This document shows, in pieces, positions 9,788 through 18,286 of a DNA stretch of 64,000 nt (position 1 is its first letter; each line of letters begins with the position of its first letter). Source of the stretch: Thalassobacterium maritimum (GTDB lineage Bacteria; Verrucomicrobiota; Verrucomicrobiia; Opitutales; Coraliomargaritaceae); assembly GCF_031127805.1 (NCBI RefSeq), contig NZ_JARXHW010000001.1, positions 62,001 to 126,000 on the forward strand. Direction: 5' to 3'. The translations under genes and the position numbers were made by a program. A model generated the notes under the pieces. That model made no database searches. It worked only from the letters and a program-made list of their open reading frames with translations, and was not told where the DNA came from.

Positions 9788-9930
9788 ACGATTCCTGATA
9801 CTGTTGATTAAACAGTGCCGCCAAATTCCGTAGAACTGGGGTCGACACCACAGAGCCACCGCGATGGCCAAAGTGAACACACTTTGGAGTCACATCCAAC
9901 GGACAGCCGTTAAACGGGTATCAGGAAATC

Positions 9931-10413
9931 TCAGACGCGCAGAACCGTCGTCTGCAGATAATATTCAGTCAGCCAAGCCGACTCAGGCAGTGACTCAAAG
10001 ACCCGCGGTCCCGGGCATTGGAACACCAGTGAGCGCGAGGGCTCAGGTGCTCGTAGGCAATCAATGAAAATAGCCAACAAGACCAGCGATTCAGCCGAAC
10101 TAACATCCGACTTAAACCTCACAACAGGCAGCAGCTCCGCCGGTAATTCGATATCGATACAGCACTCTCCAGTCGCCAGACAAGCATCCGCTTGATTTGG
10201 CAGGCAGTGATCCGTCACACAAGAAGAAGCTGCGGCAGCTGCCGCAGCAGCCGCAAGTTCTTCGTTCACCTCTTCCGCGTGCAGTTCTTCCGCATGCAGT
10301 TCTTCCGCATGCAGTTCGAGGTCTTGATGAATGCACAGCAGTAAGCCTCCAAACGCCCCAAAGAGAGCGTTCCAAGCGAACAGGCTAATCAGCCCAACTA
10401 TGCCTAATTTCAT
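9931..10413 (-). CDS. Small membrane/exported His-Cys protein, first gene of efflux operon
   Basis: 160 aa from the ATG at 10413, which has AGGT 9 bases upstream; a GTG two codons earlier would be too close to that site. The N-terminus is a hydrophobic signal or anchor (MKLGIVGLISLFAWNALFG). It is followed by CIHQD, a three-fold LHAEE repeat encoded by a 15-bp tandem repeat (about 10270-10318), an Ala9 run, and a Cys-rich part (SSCVTDHCLP..CLATGECCID). The His and Cys residues suggest metal binding. The position directly upstream of the channel gene, in the same direction, suggests a role as metal chaperone or sensor for the exporter. No named family is recognised. Confidence 0.6.
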   Translation of the reverse strand: MKLGIVGLISLFAWNALFGAFGGLLLCIHQDLELHAEELHAEELHAEEVNEELAAAAAAAAASSCVTDHCLPNQADACLATGECCIDIELPAELLPVVRFKSDVSSAESLVLLAIFIDCLRAPEPSRSLVFQCPGPRVFESLPESAWLTEYYLQTTVLRV

Positions 10414-10521
10414 TTTCACGACCTAGTTAGTGAGAGCTCAGACAAGTAAAACTGTCAATCTATTTAAGATTTCTTAGTTTATGCGTCGCCTCTGTCAATC
10501 GCCTGCGATTGGCTCTTTGGC

Positions 10522-11631
10522 ATGGCCACTTTTCAATCACTGGGACTCTCGCAAGCACTCACCGCCGAACTTGCGCGAATCCAAATCCACACGCCCTCAG
10601 ACATACAAGCGCAAGCCTGCCCACCGCTCAGCGAGCGGTGTGACGCATGGCTCAGCGCCCCTACCGGGAGTGGTAAAACGCTGGCCTACTTACTGCCCTT
10701 GCTGAATCAAATCGAGGTCGACACGACAGACTTGCAGGTAGTGGTCCTAGCCCCCACCCAAGAACTCGCGGTGCAAATCCACGACTGTATTCGACAATTG
10801 GACGCGACTGGTAATCTCGCCATTCGTAGCCAGCTCTTAATCGGCAATGCATCTGCGAAACGTCAAAAAGAAAAGCTGAAACAAAAGCCCCACATCGTCG
10901 TCGGCTCCTGCGGCCGCATGCTGGAACTCGGCCGCATTGGCAAACTGAAGCTGCACAAATGCCGCGCAGTCTGTATCGACGAGGCCGACAACCTACTGGC
11001 CGAAGATCACATCGAAGACTTAGAAGCTTTGCTCAAAATGATGCCCCGCGACCGCCAGCTCGTGTTCGCCTCCGCCACCGAAAAGAGCGACACCTTTCGT
11101 ATCGCCGAATCGCTAGGCAAAGCGGTGCAATGGATTCGCGGCCAAGCCATCGTCTCGGAAGTCGAAGTGGAGCACTTTTACATCGAGTCCAGCTTTCACC
11201 GCAAGACCGACACCTTGGGCAAGCTACTGCGACACTTGCAAGCGGCGCGCGCGCTCATTTTTACTCATCGCAATATCACCGCCGAAGAAATCGGCGAAGG
11301 GCTGGAGAAATACGAGCTAGGCCACACGGTGCTGCATGGCGGCATGAGTAAATTCGACCGCCAGATGGCGCTCAAACAATTCCGCAAAGGCACAGCCACA
11401 GTATTGATCGCCTCCGATATCGCCGCCCGCGGCTTAGACATCAAGGGTCTCACTCACATCATAAACTTCGACCTCCCCACGCTGTCCGACGACTATATCC
11501 ACCGCGCAGGGCGCACAGGCCGCATGGGCGCCGCGGGCATGGCGATCTCCATCGTAACCGAAGAAGATGCCAAACTCGTCCAACGCTACGAGCGCGACCT
11601 ACACATCACCGTGCAAGCGATCGACTTGTAA
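10522..11631 (+). CDS. DEAD-box ATP-dependent RNA helicase
   Basis: RNA-unwinding ATPase made of the two RecA-like domains only, 369 aa, with no C-terminal RNA-binding tail. Visible motifs in order: Q-motif region FQSLGLSQAL..TPSDIQAQA, Walker A APTGSGKT, motif II DEAD (CIDEADNLL), motif III SAT (FASATEKS), motif IV-V RALIFTHRN and IASDIAARGLDIKG, motif VI YIHRAGRTGRMG. The short form resembles RhlB/DbpA-core-like or cold-shock helicases. A DEAD-box enzyme is certain; the specific RNA target is not. It stands alone, diverging from the efflux operon, and is followed by a candidate terminator hairpin. Confidence 0.92.
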   Translation: MATFQSLGLSQALTAELARIQIHTPSDIQAQACPPLSERCDAWLSAPTGSGKTLAYLLPLLNQIEVDTTDLQVVVLAPTQELAVQIHDCIRQLDATGNLAIRSQLLIGNASAKRQKEKLKQKPHIVVGSCGRMLELGRIGKLKLHKCRAVCIDEADNLLAEDHIEDLEALLKMMPRDRQLVFASATEKSDTFRIAESLGKAVQWIRGQAIVSEVEVEHFYIESSFHRKTDTLGKLLRHLQAARALIFTHRNITAEEIGEGLEKYELGHTVLHGGMSKFDRQMALKQFRKGTATVLIASDIAARGLDIKGLTHIINFDLPTLSDDYIHRAGRTGRMGAAGMAISIVTEEDAKLVQRYERDLHITVQAIDL

Positions 11632-11639
11632 AGCGATCC

Positions 11640-11675
11640 CGGGTGCGCATAATTTTATGTGATAAGACGCACCCG
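11640..11675 (+). terminator. Candidate terminator hairpin after the helicase gene
   Basis: Inverted repeat CGGGTGCG / CGCACCCG with a 20-nt loop, beginning 8 bp after the helicase stop codon. It is followed by ATCTTTC rather than a clean T run, so intrinsic termination is plausible but weak. Confidence 0.45.
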
Positions 11676-11765
11676 ATCTTTCATCGCAATTCACCAATTG
11701 GCACGAATAGTGATGTTGAGCGAGACTCAGTAATACACCCAGCAAAAGTATTGACCACAATCGTA

Positions 11766-12596
11766 ATGAAGAAAACTCCACACAGCCTTAAACGCCTACT
11801 CATCAGCTCTGCCGCAGTCGCCGCCAGCCTACAAATTTTGACTGGCTGCGTGACGCATGCCCCGGAGCGCATCTCCGACCAAAGCACTCAAGCGGTGCTC
11901 TGGTTGCAAAACTCAGGCGAGTATCAGGCGCTCTGCTATCAGGCATTCAACGCCGCCAAAGACGCCGTCGACCAAGCAAAGGCTAGCCAAACTAAACCCT
12001 GGGCCGTGGTCGTCGACCTGGACGAGACTATGCTCGACAACAGCCCCTATGCCGCGTGGCTCTTACACAATCAAGACAGCTATGCTTCCGCGACTTGGGC
12101 CGCATGGTGTGAGGCCGCCGAGGCCCCCGCCATTCCGGGCGCGCTGGAGTTTGCAAAACACGTGATCGCGCAAGGCGGCGCACTTTTCTATGTGTCCAAT
12201 CGCTCCGATGAGGTCTTCGACGCAACCGTCAAGAACCTGCAAGCGCTCGGCTTCCCCGAGCCCACTGCCAGCCGTGTATTCTTAAAAACGGACACATCCA
12301 ACAAACAAGCTCGCTTCCAAAAAGTCACCGACGCCGGTTACGAGATCGTCCTAATGATCGGCGACAATCTCAACGACTTCCCCGAAATCGGCACCTGGCA
12401 CCAAGCCAACGAGCCGCGCAATCAAGCCACCGCGAGCTACCAATCCGCATTCGGACAACGCTTCATCGTATTACCCAACCCCTCCTACGGGGATTGGGAA
12501 GCCGGCATGGCTGCGGACTATCACGCACTCAGCGCTAAAGAAAAACTGCAAGTGCGCCGTGAAAGCCTGCAAGCCTGGTCAGGCAGCGCTGAATAA
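11766..12596 (+). CDS. Lipoprotein acid phosphatase / 5'-nucleotidase, e(P4)-like HAD family
   Basis: Outer-surface phosphatase of the class C (e(P4)) acid phosphatase family, 276 aa from the ATG at 11766. That start gives a lipoprotein signal ending in the lipobox LTGC; a longer frame from 11643 would bury it. HAD motif I is VVDLDETMLDNSPYAAW, with the two catalytic Asp residues. Motif II is YVSNRSDE and motif IV is MIGDNLNDF. In known members the enzyme dephosphorylates nucleotides such as NMN at the cell surface to aid scavenging. It stands alone and ends convergent with the beta-glucosidase gene. Confidence 0.88.
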   Translation: MKKTPHSLKRLLISSAAVAASLQILTGCVTHAPERISDQSTQAVLWLQNSGEYQALCYQAFNAAKDAVDQAKASQTKPWAVVVDLDETMLDNSPYAAWLLHNQDSYASATWAAWCEAAEAPAIPGALEFAKHVIAQGGALFYVSNRSDEVFDATVKNLQALGFPEPTASRVFLKTDTSNKQARFQKVTDAGYEIVLMIGDNLNDFPEIGTWHQANEPRNQATASYQSAFGQRFIVLPNPSYGDWEAGMAADYHALSAKEKLQVRRESLQAWSGSAE

Positions 12597-12627
12597 AACG
12601 CGGCGTATCGCTACCTAGGAAAGCCTA

Positions 12628-12666
12628 CGGCTCAAGCAAGCAAATCCAGCTTGCTTGCTTGAGCCG
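12628..12666. terminator. Long perfect hairpin between convergent genes
   Basis: A 16-bp perfect inverted repeat (CGGCTCAAGCAAGCAA and its complement) around a 7-nt loop, sitting between the convergent phosphatase and beta-glucosidase genes. The arms contain an AAGC repeat. It has no T run on the plus side; a bidirectional terminator is the simplest reading. Confidence 0.6.
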
Positions 12667-12673
12667 GATCGCA

Positions 12674-14056
12674 CTAGCTCTCAGATCCAGCGCAATCACG
12701 CTGAATCAATTGCTGATACGCACGATAGGATGCCTTCGGAATGCGCTCCAAGGTATCAAAGTTACAGAAAATCAGCCCAAAGCGCATATCGTAGCCGCGC
12801 GTCCATTCAAAGTTGTCCATCAAAGTCCAACAGAAGTAGCCCTGCACATTGACGCCATCTTCGTCGCGTGCTTTTTTCAGTTCCTCGGTGTAACTCTCGA
12901 TAAATTTCGCACGGAAATGATCCTCAACCGCTGTGCTTGGATCGTTGTCCTCGACGGAGCAGCCGTTCTCCGTGACATAAATAGGCAAACCATTATAACG
13001 TTGCTCGATCCAGTTGAGCATTTTGCGTAAGCCCCAAGGCACTACATACCAACCCATACTGGTGGTTGGCCAAGCGGGATCCGCGCTCAAATGCACACAT
13101 TGATCCGCATCCATGCCTCCATTGCCATTCTCAGCGGCCACGCCATTCTCATCCACATCTGCACGTGACGCATAGTGTGTCGTGTAATGATTCAGCCCCA
13201 AGAAGTCTGCCGAGCCCTTGAGAAGTTCACTTTGCTCCGGAGTAAATTTCGGCAAGCGATCCCCCACCCGCTCTCGCATGATGGCAGGGTAATCACCAAA
13301 AACGACCGGATCGGTGAACCAACCGTAAAAGAATTCCAGCGCTTCCTGCGCCGCAGCTTGATCTTCGGGTGCATCTGTCAAGGGCTCACGAAAATCACAA
13401 TTGTTGGCGATACCGATTTGGCCCGCATACCCGCCATCGCGAAATGCCTTAGCAGCCAGACCGTGCGCCAACATTAAATTATGCGCAGCCAAATAGGGCT
13501 CCGTCACCGAAGTGCGGCCAGGTGCAAAAACACCGGAACCGTGCCCCAGCACTGCAGTGCACCAGCTCTCATTAAAAGTCATCCATTTCTTCACACGGTC
13601 ACCAAAAGCATTAAAGCACACCTGCGCATACTCAGCAAAGGCTTCCGCCGTGGAATAACTAAGCCAGCCATCGTTCTCCATCTGTAAGGTCAGCGGCAAA
13701 TCCCAATGGTAAAGAGTCACAAAGGGAGTGATCCCCTTAGCCAGTAGACCATCGATCAGACGATTGTAAAAATCAATGCCCGCCTGATTCACCTCACCAC
13801 GCCCCTGTGGCAGGATGCGCGCCCAACTGATCGAGAAGCGGTAGCCACGAACGCCCAGTTGCTCAATTAAATCGATATCTTCCTCGTAGCGATGGTAATG
13901 ATCGCAGGCCACATCGGCCGTGTCCCCATTCTTGATCTTGCCAGGCGTATGGCTAAACGCATCCCAGACATTCAGACCTTTGCCATCTTCCAACCAAGCA
14001 CCCTCGACTTGATGTGCCGCAGTCGCGACGCCCCATGTAAATTCTTTTTGACTCAT
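12674..14056 (-). CDS. bglB: Glycoside hydrolase family 1 beta-glucosidase
   Basis: Retaining beta-glycosidase (cytoplasmic, no signal peptide), 460 aa, typical GH1 length. The N-terminus has the GH1 signature FTWGVATAAHQVEGAW. The acid/base Glu is in MTFNESWCTAVLG; the usual NEP is NES here, with Glu kept. The nucleophile Glu is in YVTENGCSVED. The GH1 start segment GYRFSISWARILPQG is also present. Likely substrate: cellobiose or other short beta-glucosides; other beta-glycosides are possible. The start ATG at 14056 is directly followed upstream by a PEP-CTERM gene remnant. Confidence 0.93.
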   Translation of the reverse strand: MSQKEFTWGVATAAHQVEGAWLEDGKGLNVWDAFSHTPGKIKNGDTADVACDHYHRYEEDIDLIEQLGVRGYRFSISWARILPQGRGEVNQAGIDFYNRLIDGLLAKGITPFVTLYHWDLPLTLQMENDGWLSYSTAEAFAEYAQVCFNAFGDRVKKWMTFNESWCTAVLGHGSGVFAPGRTSVTEPYLAAHNLMLAHGLAAKAFRDGGYAGQIGIANNCDFREPLTDAPEDQAAAQEALEFFYGWFTDPVVFGDYPAIMRERVGDRLPKFTPEQSELLKGSADFLGLNHYTTHYASRADVDENGVAAENGNGGMDADQCVHLSADPAWPTTSMGWYVVPWGLRKMLNWIEQRYNGLPIYVTENGCSVEDNDPSTAVEDHFRAKFIESYTEELKKARDEDGVNVQGYFCWTLMDNFEWTRGYDMRFGLIFCNFDTLERIPKASYRAYQQLIQRDCAGSES

Positions 14057-14062
14057 TTATTT

Positions 14063-14207
14063 TTATGCTGCGAACAACGAACGCCATCCACACATCATAC
14101 AGGCAAGCATTGTGGAATATACGCTCGGCTCTGGAATAATAGATATTAGAATGCCGCCCCAGTAAGCATAAGCTGTATGATTGGCTGCGTCTAATTCAAC
14201 ATTTAAA
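14063..14207 (-). pseudogene. C-terminal remnant of a PEP-CTERM protein gene
   Basis: Read on the minus strand, an open stretch without a start codon encodes LTLNVELDAANHTAYAYWGG, then IISIIPEPSVYSTMLACMM-type sequence ending CGWRSLFAA and a stop at 14063-14065. The Pro-Glu-Pro, the hydrophobic segment and the late Arg match the exosortase-dependent sorting tail, and resemble the tail of the intact PEP-CTERM gene at 36289. The upstream part of the frame is stopped within 15 codons, and a different minus frame (GETGEFD, stop) overlaps, suggesting a frameshift or a junction. It probably marks a gene cut by the arrival of the restriction island. Confidence 0.5.
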
Positions 14208-14517
14208 GTTAATCGAACTCACCAGTTTCTCCACTCGATCTTGCTAGAGAAGATGGTGCTCTTTGCTGTATGCAGGAAGAAGATGATTCTGATTGATTAA
14301 ATGATTTAGGATCTATACTTGCCCTCGCTCCTATGCCTAATGCACACAGCTTTCGCCCCTTCTCTCGATTGCGCTTGCTCGTCACTTTCATTTTCCCACC
14401 CTTACGGTCTTATGCGTTCAAACGAGATTCCTTGCTCAACTTCGCCGGAACGCCCCCCGAGATCCAACAACAGCTCCAATAAAAACCATCAACTAATCAT
14501 CTACGGCCCCAACAAAC
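14208..14517. other. Leader region of the restriction locus, no gene seen
   Basis: 310 bp between the PEP-CTERM remnant and hsdR. Short frames on both strands lack protein character. The hsdR promoter must be here, but no clear -35/-10 pair or hairpin was found. No direct repeat of the tRNA-Leu 3' end is visible. Confidence 0.4.
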
Positions 14518-16824
14518 ATGCCATCTGAAGCCGATACACGCGCAAACTACATCGATCCGGCACTCAAGGAGGCGCAATGGGATTCACACACAATCACACG
14601 TGAATATTACTTCACAGCAGGCCGCAAGTTAGCTGGCGGCGCGCGCGGCAGTCGCTGTTTTGTCGACTATCTCTTACATAAGAACAATCAGCATCTCGCG
14701 ATTGTTGAGGCGAAGAAGGAATCAGAACACCCCACCAAAGGCCTACAGCAGGCGATTAGTTACGCTCAAAAGCTAAATATCCGCTTCGTCTACTCTTCCA
14801 ACGGACTGCAAATCTATGAATTGGATCTACTGACGAGCCATGGCGCGTTCGTCGACCGCTACCCCACTCCCGACGAGCTGCTACAACGCTACGAAGGCAA
14901 GGCGACCGACATTTCACGTCTGCTGCGCAACACTCCCTTTCAGCTAGAAAGCGGTAAAACTCCGTATTATTACCAAGAACTTGCCGTGCATGCGGCCACC
15001 GACGCCATAGGTCAGGGCACCAACAACATCCTGCTCACCCTCGCCACTGGCACGGGTAAGACCTTCATCGCCTTCCAGATCGTCCATAAACTCTTTCAAG
15101 CTCGCTGGAACCGCACCGAAGTCGGCACCCGCCGCCCGCGCATTCTATTTCTAGCCGACCGCAACGTATTGGCCGACCAGGCAATCAACACCTTCAATCC
15201 CTACGACAGCGATCTGATCAAAATCGACGGTGAGGAAGTCCGCCGTCGCAATGGCAAGGTGCCGACCAATGCACACATCTTCTTCGCGATCTATCAGGCG
15301 ATTGCCGAGCGTGAGAACATCGACGGCTACTATAAGGCCTATCCACCCGAGTTCTTCGACCTCGTCATCATCGACGAGTGCCACCGCGGCGGAGCGAAGC
15401 AAGATGGCTCATGGCGGGCAATCCTCGACCACTTTAGCCCAGCGATACACCTCGGCCTCACCGCCACTCCCAAGCGCACCGACAATGTCGACACCTACGA
15501 CTACTTCGGCGACCCCGTCTACGAATATTCCCTCAAAGATGGCATCAATGACGGCTACCTCACTCCGTATCAGGTCAAACGCGTGCGGACCAACCTCGAT
15601 GAACTGGTCCTGACCGACGGTGACCTCATCTTAAAGGGCGAGGCCAAGAAAGACCTCTACGAGTCCAGCGACTACGACAAGACCATCATTGCCAACGAAC
15701 GCACCGAGCTAGTGGCCAAAGCCATCCTCGACAACATCAACCCGCTCGAAAAGACGATCATCTTCTGTGTGAACCAGAATCACGCCCTCAACATGCGGGA
15801 CATGATCAATAAGCACAAAACCATCACCGACCCGCTTTACTGTGTCCGCGTGACCAGCGACGAAGGCAAAATCGGCCGCGACTTGCTGGAACGCTTTCAA
15901 GACAACGACAAGGACATCCCCACCCTCCTGACCTCTTCACAAATGCTGACCACAGGCGTCGACGCCCGCAACGTGCGTAACATCGTGCTGGATCGCAACA
16001 TCGGCTCGATGGTCGAGTTCAAGCAAATCGTCGGTCGTGGCACCCGTATCTTCGAAGGCAAAGACCACTTCACCATTATCGACTTCCGCGGGGCATCCAA
16101 TCTCTTCTACGATCCCGAATGGGATGGCCCGATTGACGAGCCCGAACCTGGCGGTGTCAAAGAACCACCGCCAGGTGGTGGTAAAGGCGGCGGAGGTGAC
16201 GGCGGTGGCACGCCCCCGGAGCCACCCGAAGAGACACTGACCGTGCAGCTTAGCCCAACGCGCACACTCAAGGTAATCGATGTAGAAATTCGCTATATTG
16301 ACGAGAATGGCCGCCCCATGTCCGCGCAGCAGTTCCTAGAGCGACTCATGCTCAAACTGCCCGATCTGTTCTCCAGTCTGGACGAACTACGCCAGCGCTG
16401 GGCCAACCCCGACGAGCGTGAAGTGCTCCTGCTACAACTCGGCGAAGCGGGCTTCGATAGCACACAACTGAACACCCTGCGCACCATGTTTCATGCGGAA
16501 GCCTGCGACATCTTCGACCTGCTCGCCTTCCTCACGCACGAGACGCCGATGCACACCCGCGCCGAACGCGCAGCCAAAACCCGCGAGACCTCCACACTGT
16601 TTGAGCGCTACGACCAAGCCGCCGCTCAAGCCTTCCTTGAGTTCATACTCGAAAGATACGAACGCACTGGAACCGTCGAACTCTCGCGCAAGAGCCTCGC
16701 CAATCTTGTGCAACTCGCAGGCCAAGGCACCATCACTCAACTGAGCCAATCCTTCGGCGGCAGCGCCAAAGATCTGCTCCAAGCCTTTATCGATCTACAA
16801 CACGAACTCTATCATTGCGTCTAA
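14518..16824 (+). CDS. hsdR: Type I restriction enzyme R subunit (HsdR, EcoEI-like)
   Basis: Motor and nuclease subunit of a type I restriction complex, 768 aa, short form. The N-terminal PD-(D/E)xK nuclease core is visible as FVDYLL followed by LAIVEAKKESE (about residues 55-78). The SF2 translocase follows: Walker A LATGTGKTFIAFQ, motif II VIIDECHRGG, motif III LTATPKRTDN, motif V region TTGVDARNVRN and motif VI KQIVGRGTRI. After a Gly-rich linker (about residues 545-565, GGGKGGGGDGGG) comes the C-terminal EcoEI_R_C-like domain. It acts with HsdM and HsdS (18287-20979) to cut unmodified DNA at a distance. Intact by sequence. Confidence 0.93.
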   Translation: MPSEADTRANYIDPALKEAQWDSHTITREYYFTAGRKLAGGARGSRCFVDYLLHKNNQHLAIVEAKKESEHPTKGLQQAISYAQKLNIRFVYSSNGLQIYELDLLTSHGAFVDRYPTPDELLQRYEGKATDISRLLRNTPFQLESGKTPYYYQELAVHAATDAIGQGTNNILLTLATGTGKTFIAFQIVHKLFQARWNRTEVGTRRPRILFLADRNVLADQAINTFNPYDSDLIKIDGEEVRRRNGKVPTNAHIFFAIYQAIAERENIDGYYKAYPPEFFDLVIIDECHRGGAKQDGSWRAILDHFSPAIHLGLTATPKRTDNVDTYDYFGDPVYEYSLKDGINDGYLTPYQVKRVRTNLDELVLTDGDLILKGEAKKDLYESSDYDKTIIANERTELVAKAILDNINPLEKTIIFCVNQNHALNMRDMINKHKTITDPLYCVRVTSDEGKIGRDLLERFQDNDKDIPTLLTSSQMLTTGVDARNVRNIVLDRNIGSMVEFKQIVGRGTRIFEGKDHFTIIDFRGASNLFYDPEWDGPIDEPEPGGVKEPPPGGGKGGGGDGGGTPPEPPEETLTVQLSPTRTLKVIDVEIRYIDENGRPMSAQQFLERLMLKLPDLFSSLDELRQRWANPDEREVLLLQLGEAGFDSTQLNTLRTMFHAEACDIFDLLAFLTHETPMHTRAERAAKTRETSTLFERYDQAAAQAFLEFILERYERTGTVELSRKSLANLVQLAGQGTITQLSQSFGGSAKDLLQAFIDLQHELYHCV

Positions 16825-16854
16825 TTCGAGCGACCGCTCCCATCGACTGAGCAC

Positions 16855-18246
16855 ATGCCTGAAAGCCAACATCTAGAATATAAGCGCGAGCTGTCGGACT
16901 CCTTAGAAAAAGAAGTCATCGCCTTTTTGAACCATCGCGACGGCGGCCAAATCCATCTCGGCATCGACGATGCCGGGCAAGTGCTCGGCCTATCCGATCC
17001 AGATGGTGATCAGCTCAAGATCAAAGACCGCCTCAAGCAAAACATACAACCGTCCTGCCTCGGCCTCTTTGATGTCCTCTTAGAAGAAAGCCCCGCAGGC
17101 ACATGGATTCGGCTCATCGTCGCCAGCGGTTCCGAAAAACCCTACTATTTACGCAAACAAGGCATGAGCCCCCGCGGCTGTTTCATTCGTATCGGCAGCG
17201 CCGCCGAGCCTATGCCCGAGCGAATGATCGAGCAACTCTTTGCCACCCGCACTCGCAACTCAATCGGTCGTATCCGCGCCCCGCGCCAAGACCTCAGCTT
17301 TGCCCAACTCAAAATCTACTACGAAGCCGTCGACCGCCCGCTAGGTGCTAAATTCGCCACCAATTTGGAGTTAATCACCGAAGACGGCGACTACAACTAC
17401 GCCGCCTATCTGCTCGCCGATCACAACAATACCTCGATCAAAGTCGCCCGCTATGCAGGCACTGACCGCGTTGACCTGATCGAAAGCGAAGAGTTCGGCA
17501 ACTGCTGCTTGGTCAAAGCCACCAAGCAAGTGCTCGACCGTCTCACCGTGGCCAATCGCACACTCACACGGATCACCGCAAAAGAACGGATCGAAACACG
17601 CCTCTTCAATCCCGTCGCACTACGCGAAGCCGTCATCAACGCGATCATCCATAACAACTACAGCTACGATGGCGTGCCGAAATTTGAACTCTTCGACGAC
17701 CGCCTCGAAATCACCTCGACCGGCGGCATCCCGCAAGAACTCACCGAAGAGGAATTCTTCGAAGGCTACTCCATGCCACGCAATAAAGAGCTCATGCGTA
17801 TTTTCCGCGACCTGGAAATGGTCGAATACCTAGGTTCCGGCATTCCCCGCATCCTACAAGCCTACACCAAACAAGCCTTCCGCTTCACCGAAAACTTCAC
17901 CCGCATGTGCTTTCCAAGCGCAGAAACCCCGACAGTCGCTACGTCGGGGAAAGCGTCGGGAAATGACTCTACCCCGCAAGCTACCCCCCAAGCTGCCCCC
18001 CAAGCTGCCCCCCAAGCTACCCCCCAAGTTCGCAGCTTGCTCACAGTCCTCACGAAGCCGCTCTCGATTTCGGAAATACTCGAATTACTCGGCAAATCCG
18101 ATCGTAGAAATGTGCGCATCCATTACGTCCAAGCAGCGATCAAGCTGGGCTTGGTTGAACCCACCCTCCCCGACAAACCGAAAAGTCCGCTACAAAAATA
18201 CCAACTGACTCCCGCCGGCATCGCATTACAGCAGCAACTAAATTAG
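16855..18246 (+). CDS. AlbA_2/Schlafen-type putative ATP-binding regulator within the RM locus
   Basis: 463 aa, not a classical RM subunit. The N-terminus EYKRELSDSLEKEVIAFLNH and GGQIHLGIDDAGQVLGL is an AlbA_2 (Schlafen-like, divergent AAA_4) domain. The middle part has an HATPase_c_4-like segment: LREAVINAIIHNNYSYDG, then FDDRLEITSTGGIP and EYLGSGIPRIL. A Pro-Gln-Ala linker from a 12-bp tandem repeat (17969-18028) leads to a C-terminal winged-helix-like domain (ISEILELLGKSDRRNVRIH). Proteins of this build are often called RecG-like transcriptional regulators and are common inside type I RM loci. Regulation of the locus or an added defence function is inferred, not shown. Confidence 0.8.
   Translation: MPESQHLEYKRELSDSLEKEVIAFLNHRDGGQIHLGIDDAGQVLGLSDPDGDQLKIKDRLKQNIQPSCLGLFDVLLEESPAGTWIRLIVASGSEKPYYLRKQGMSPRGCFIRIGSAAEPMPERMIEQLFATRTRNSIGRIRAPRQDLSFAQLKIYYEAVDRPLGAKFATNLELITEDGDYNYAAYLLADHNNTSIKVARYAGTDRVDLIESEEFGNCCLVKATKQVLDRLTVANRTLTRITAKERIETRLFNPVALREAVINAIIHNNYSYDGVPKFELFDDRLEITSTGGIPQELTEEEFFEGYSMPRNKELMRIFRDLEMVEYLGSGIPRILQAYTKQAFRFTENFTRMCFPSAETPTVATSGKASGNDSTPQATPQAAPQAAPQATPQVRSLLTVLTKPLSISEILELLGKSDRRNVRIHYVQAAIKLGLVEPTLPDKPKSPLQKYQLTPAGIALQQQLN
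17969..18028 (+). repeat. Five-copy 12-bp in-frame tandem repeat
   Basis: Units of the form CTRCCCCCCAAG, five copies in register, encode a repeated (T/A)-P-Q-A linker in the AlbA-type protein. Copy number may vary by slippage without shifting frame. Confidence 0.8.
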
Positions 18247-18251
18247 CGCTC

Positions 18252-18286
18252 CCCACTTCCCACTTCCCACTTTCCACTTTCCAACC
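18252..18286. repeat. Degenerate 7-bp tandem array H2, abutting the hsdM start
   Basis: Five heptamers: CCCACTT three times, TCCACTT, TCCAACC. The last base is next to the ATG of hsdM at 18287, so the array fills the entire ribosome-binding region. The region has no Shine-Dalgarno sequence. Confidence 0.75.

Noticed and set aside
14208..14517. Direct repeat of the tRNA-Leu 3' end (att site)
   Set aside because: Searched by eye; no match to the T-arm/acceptor sequence found.
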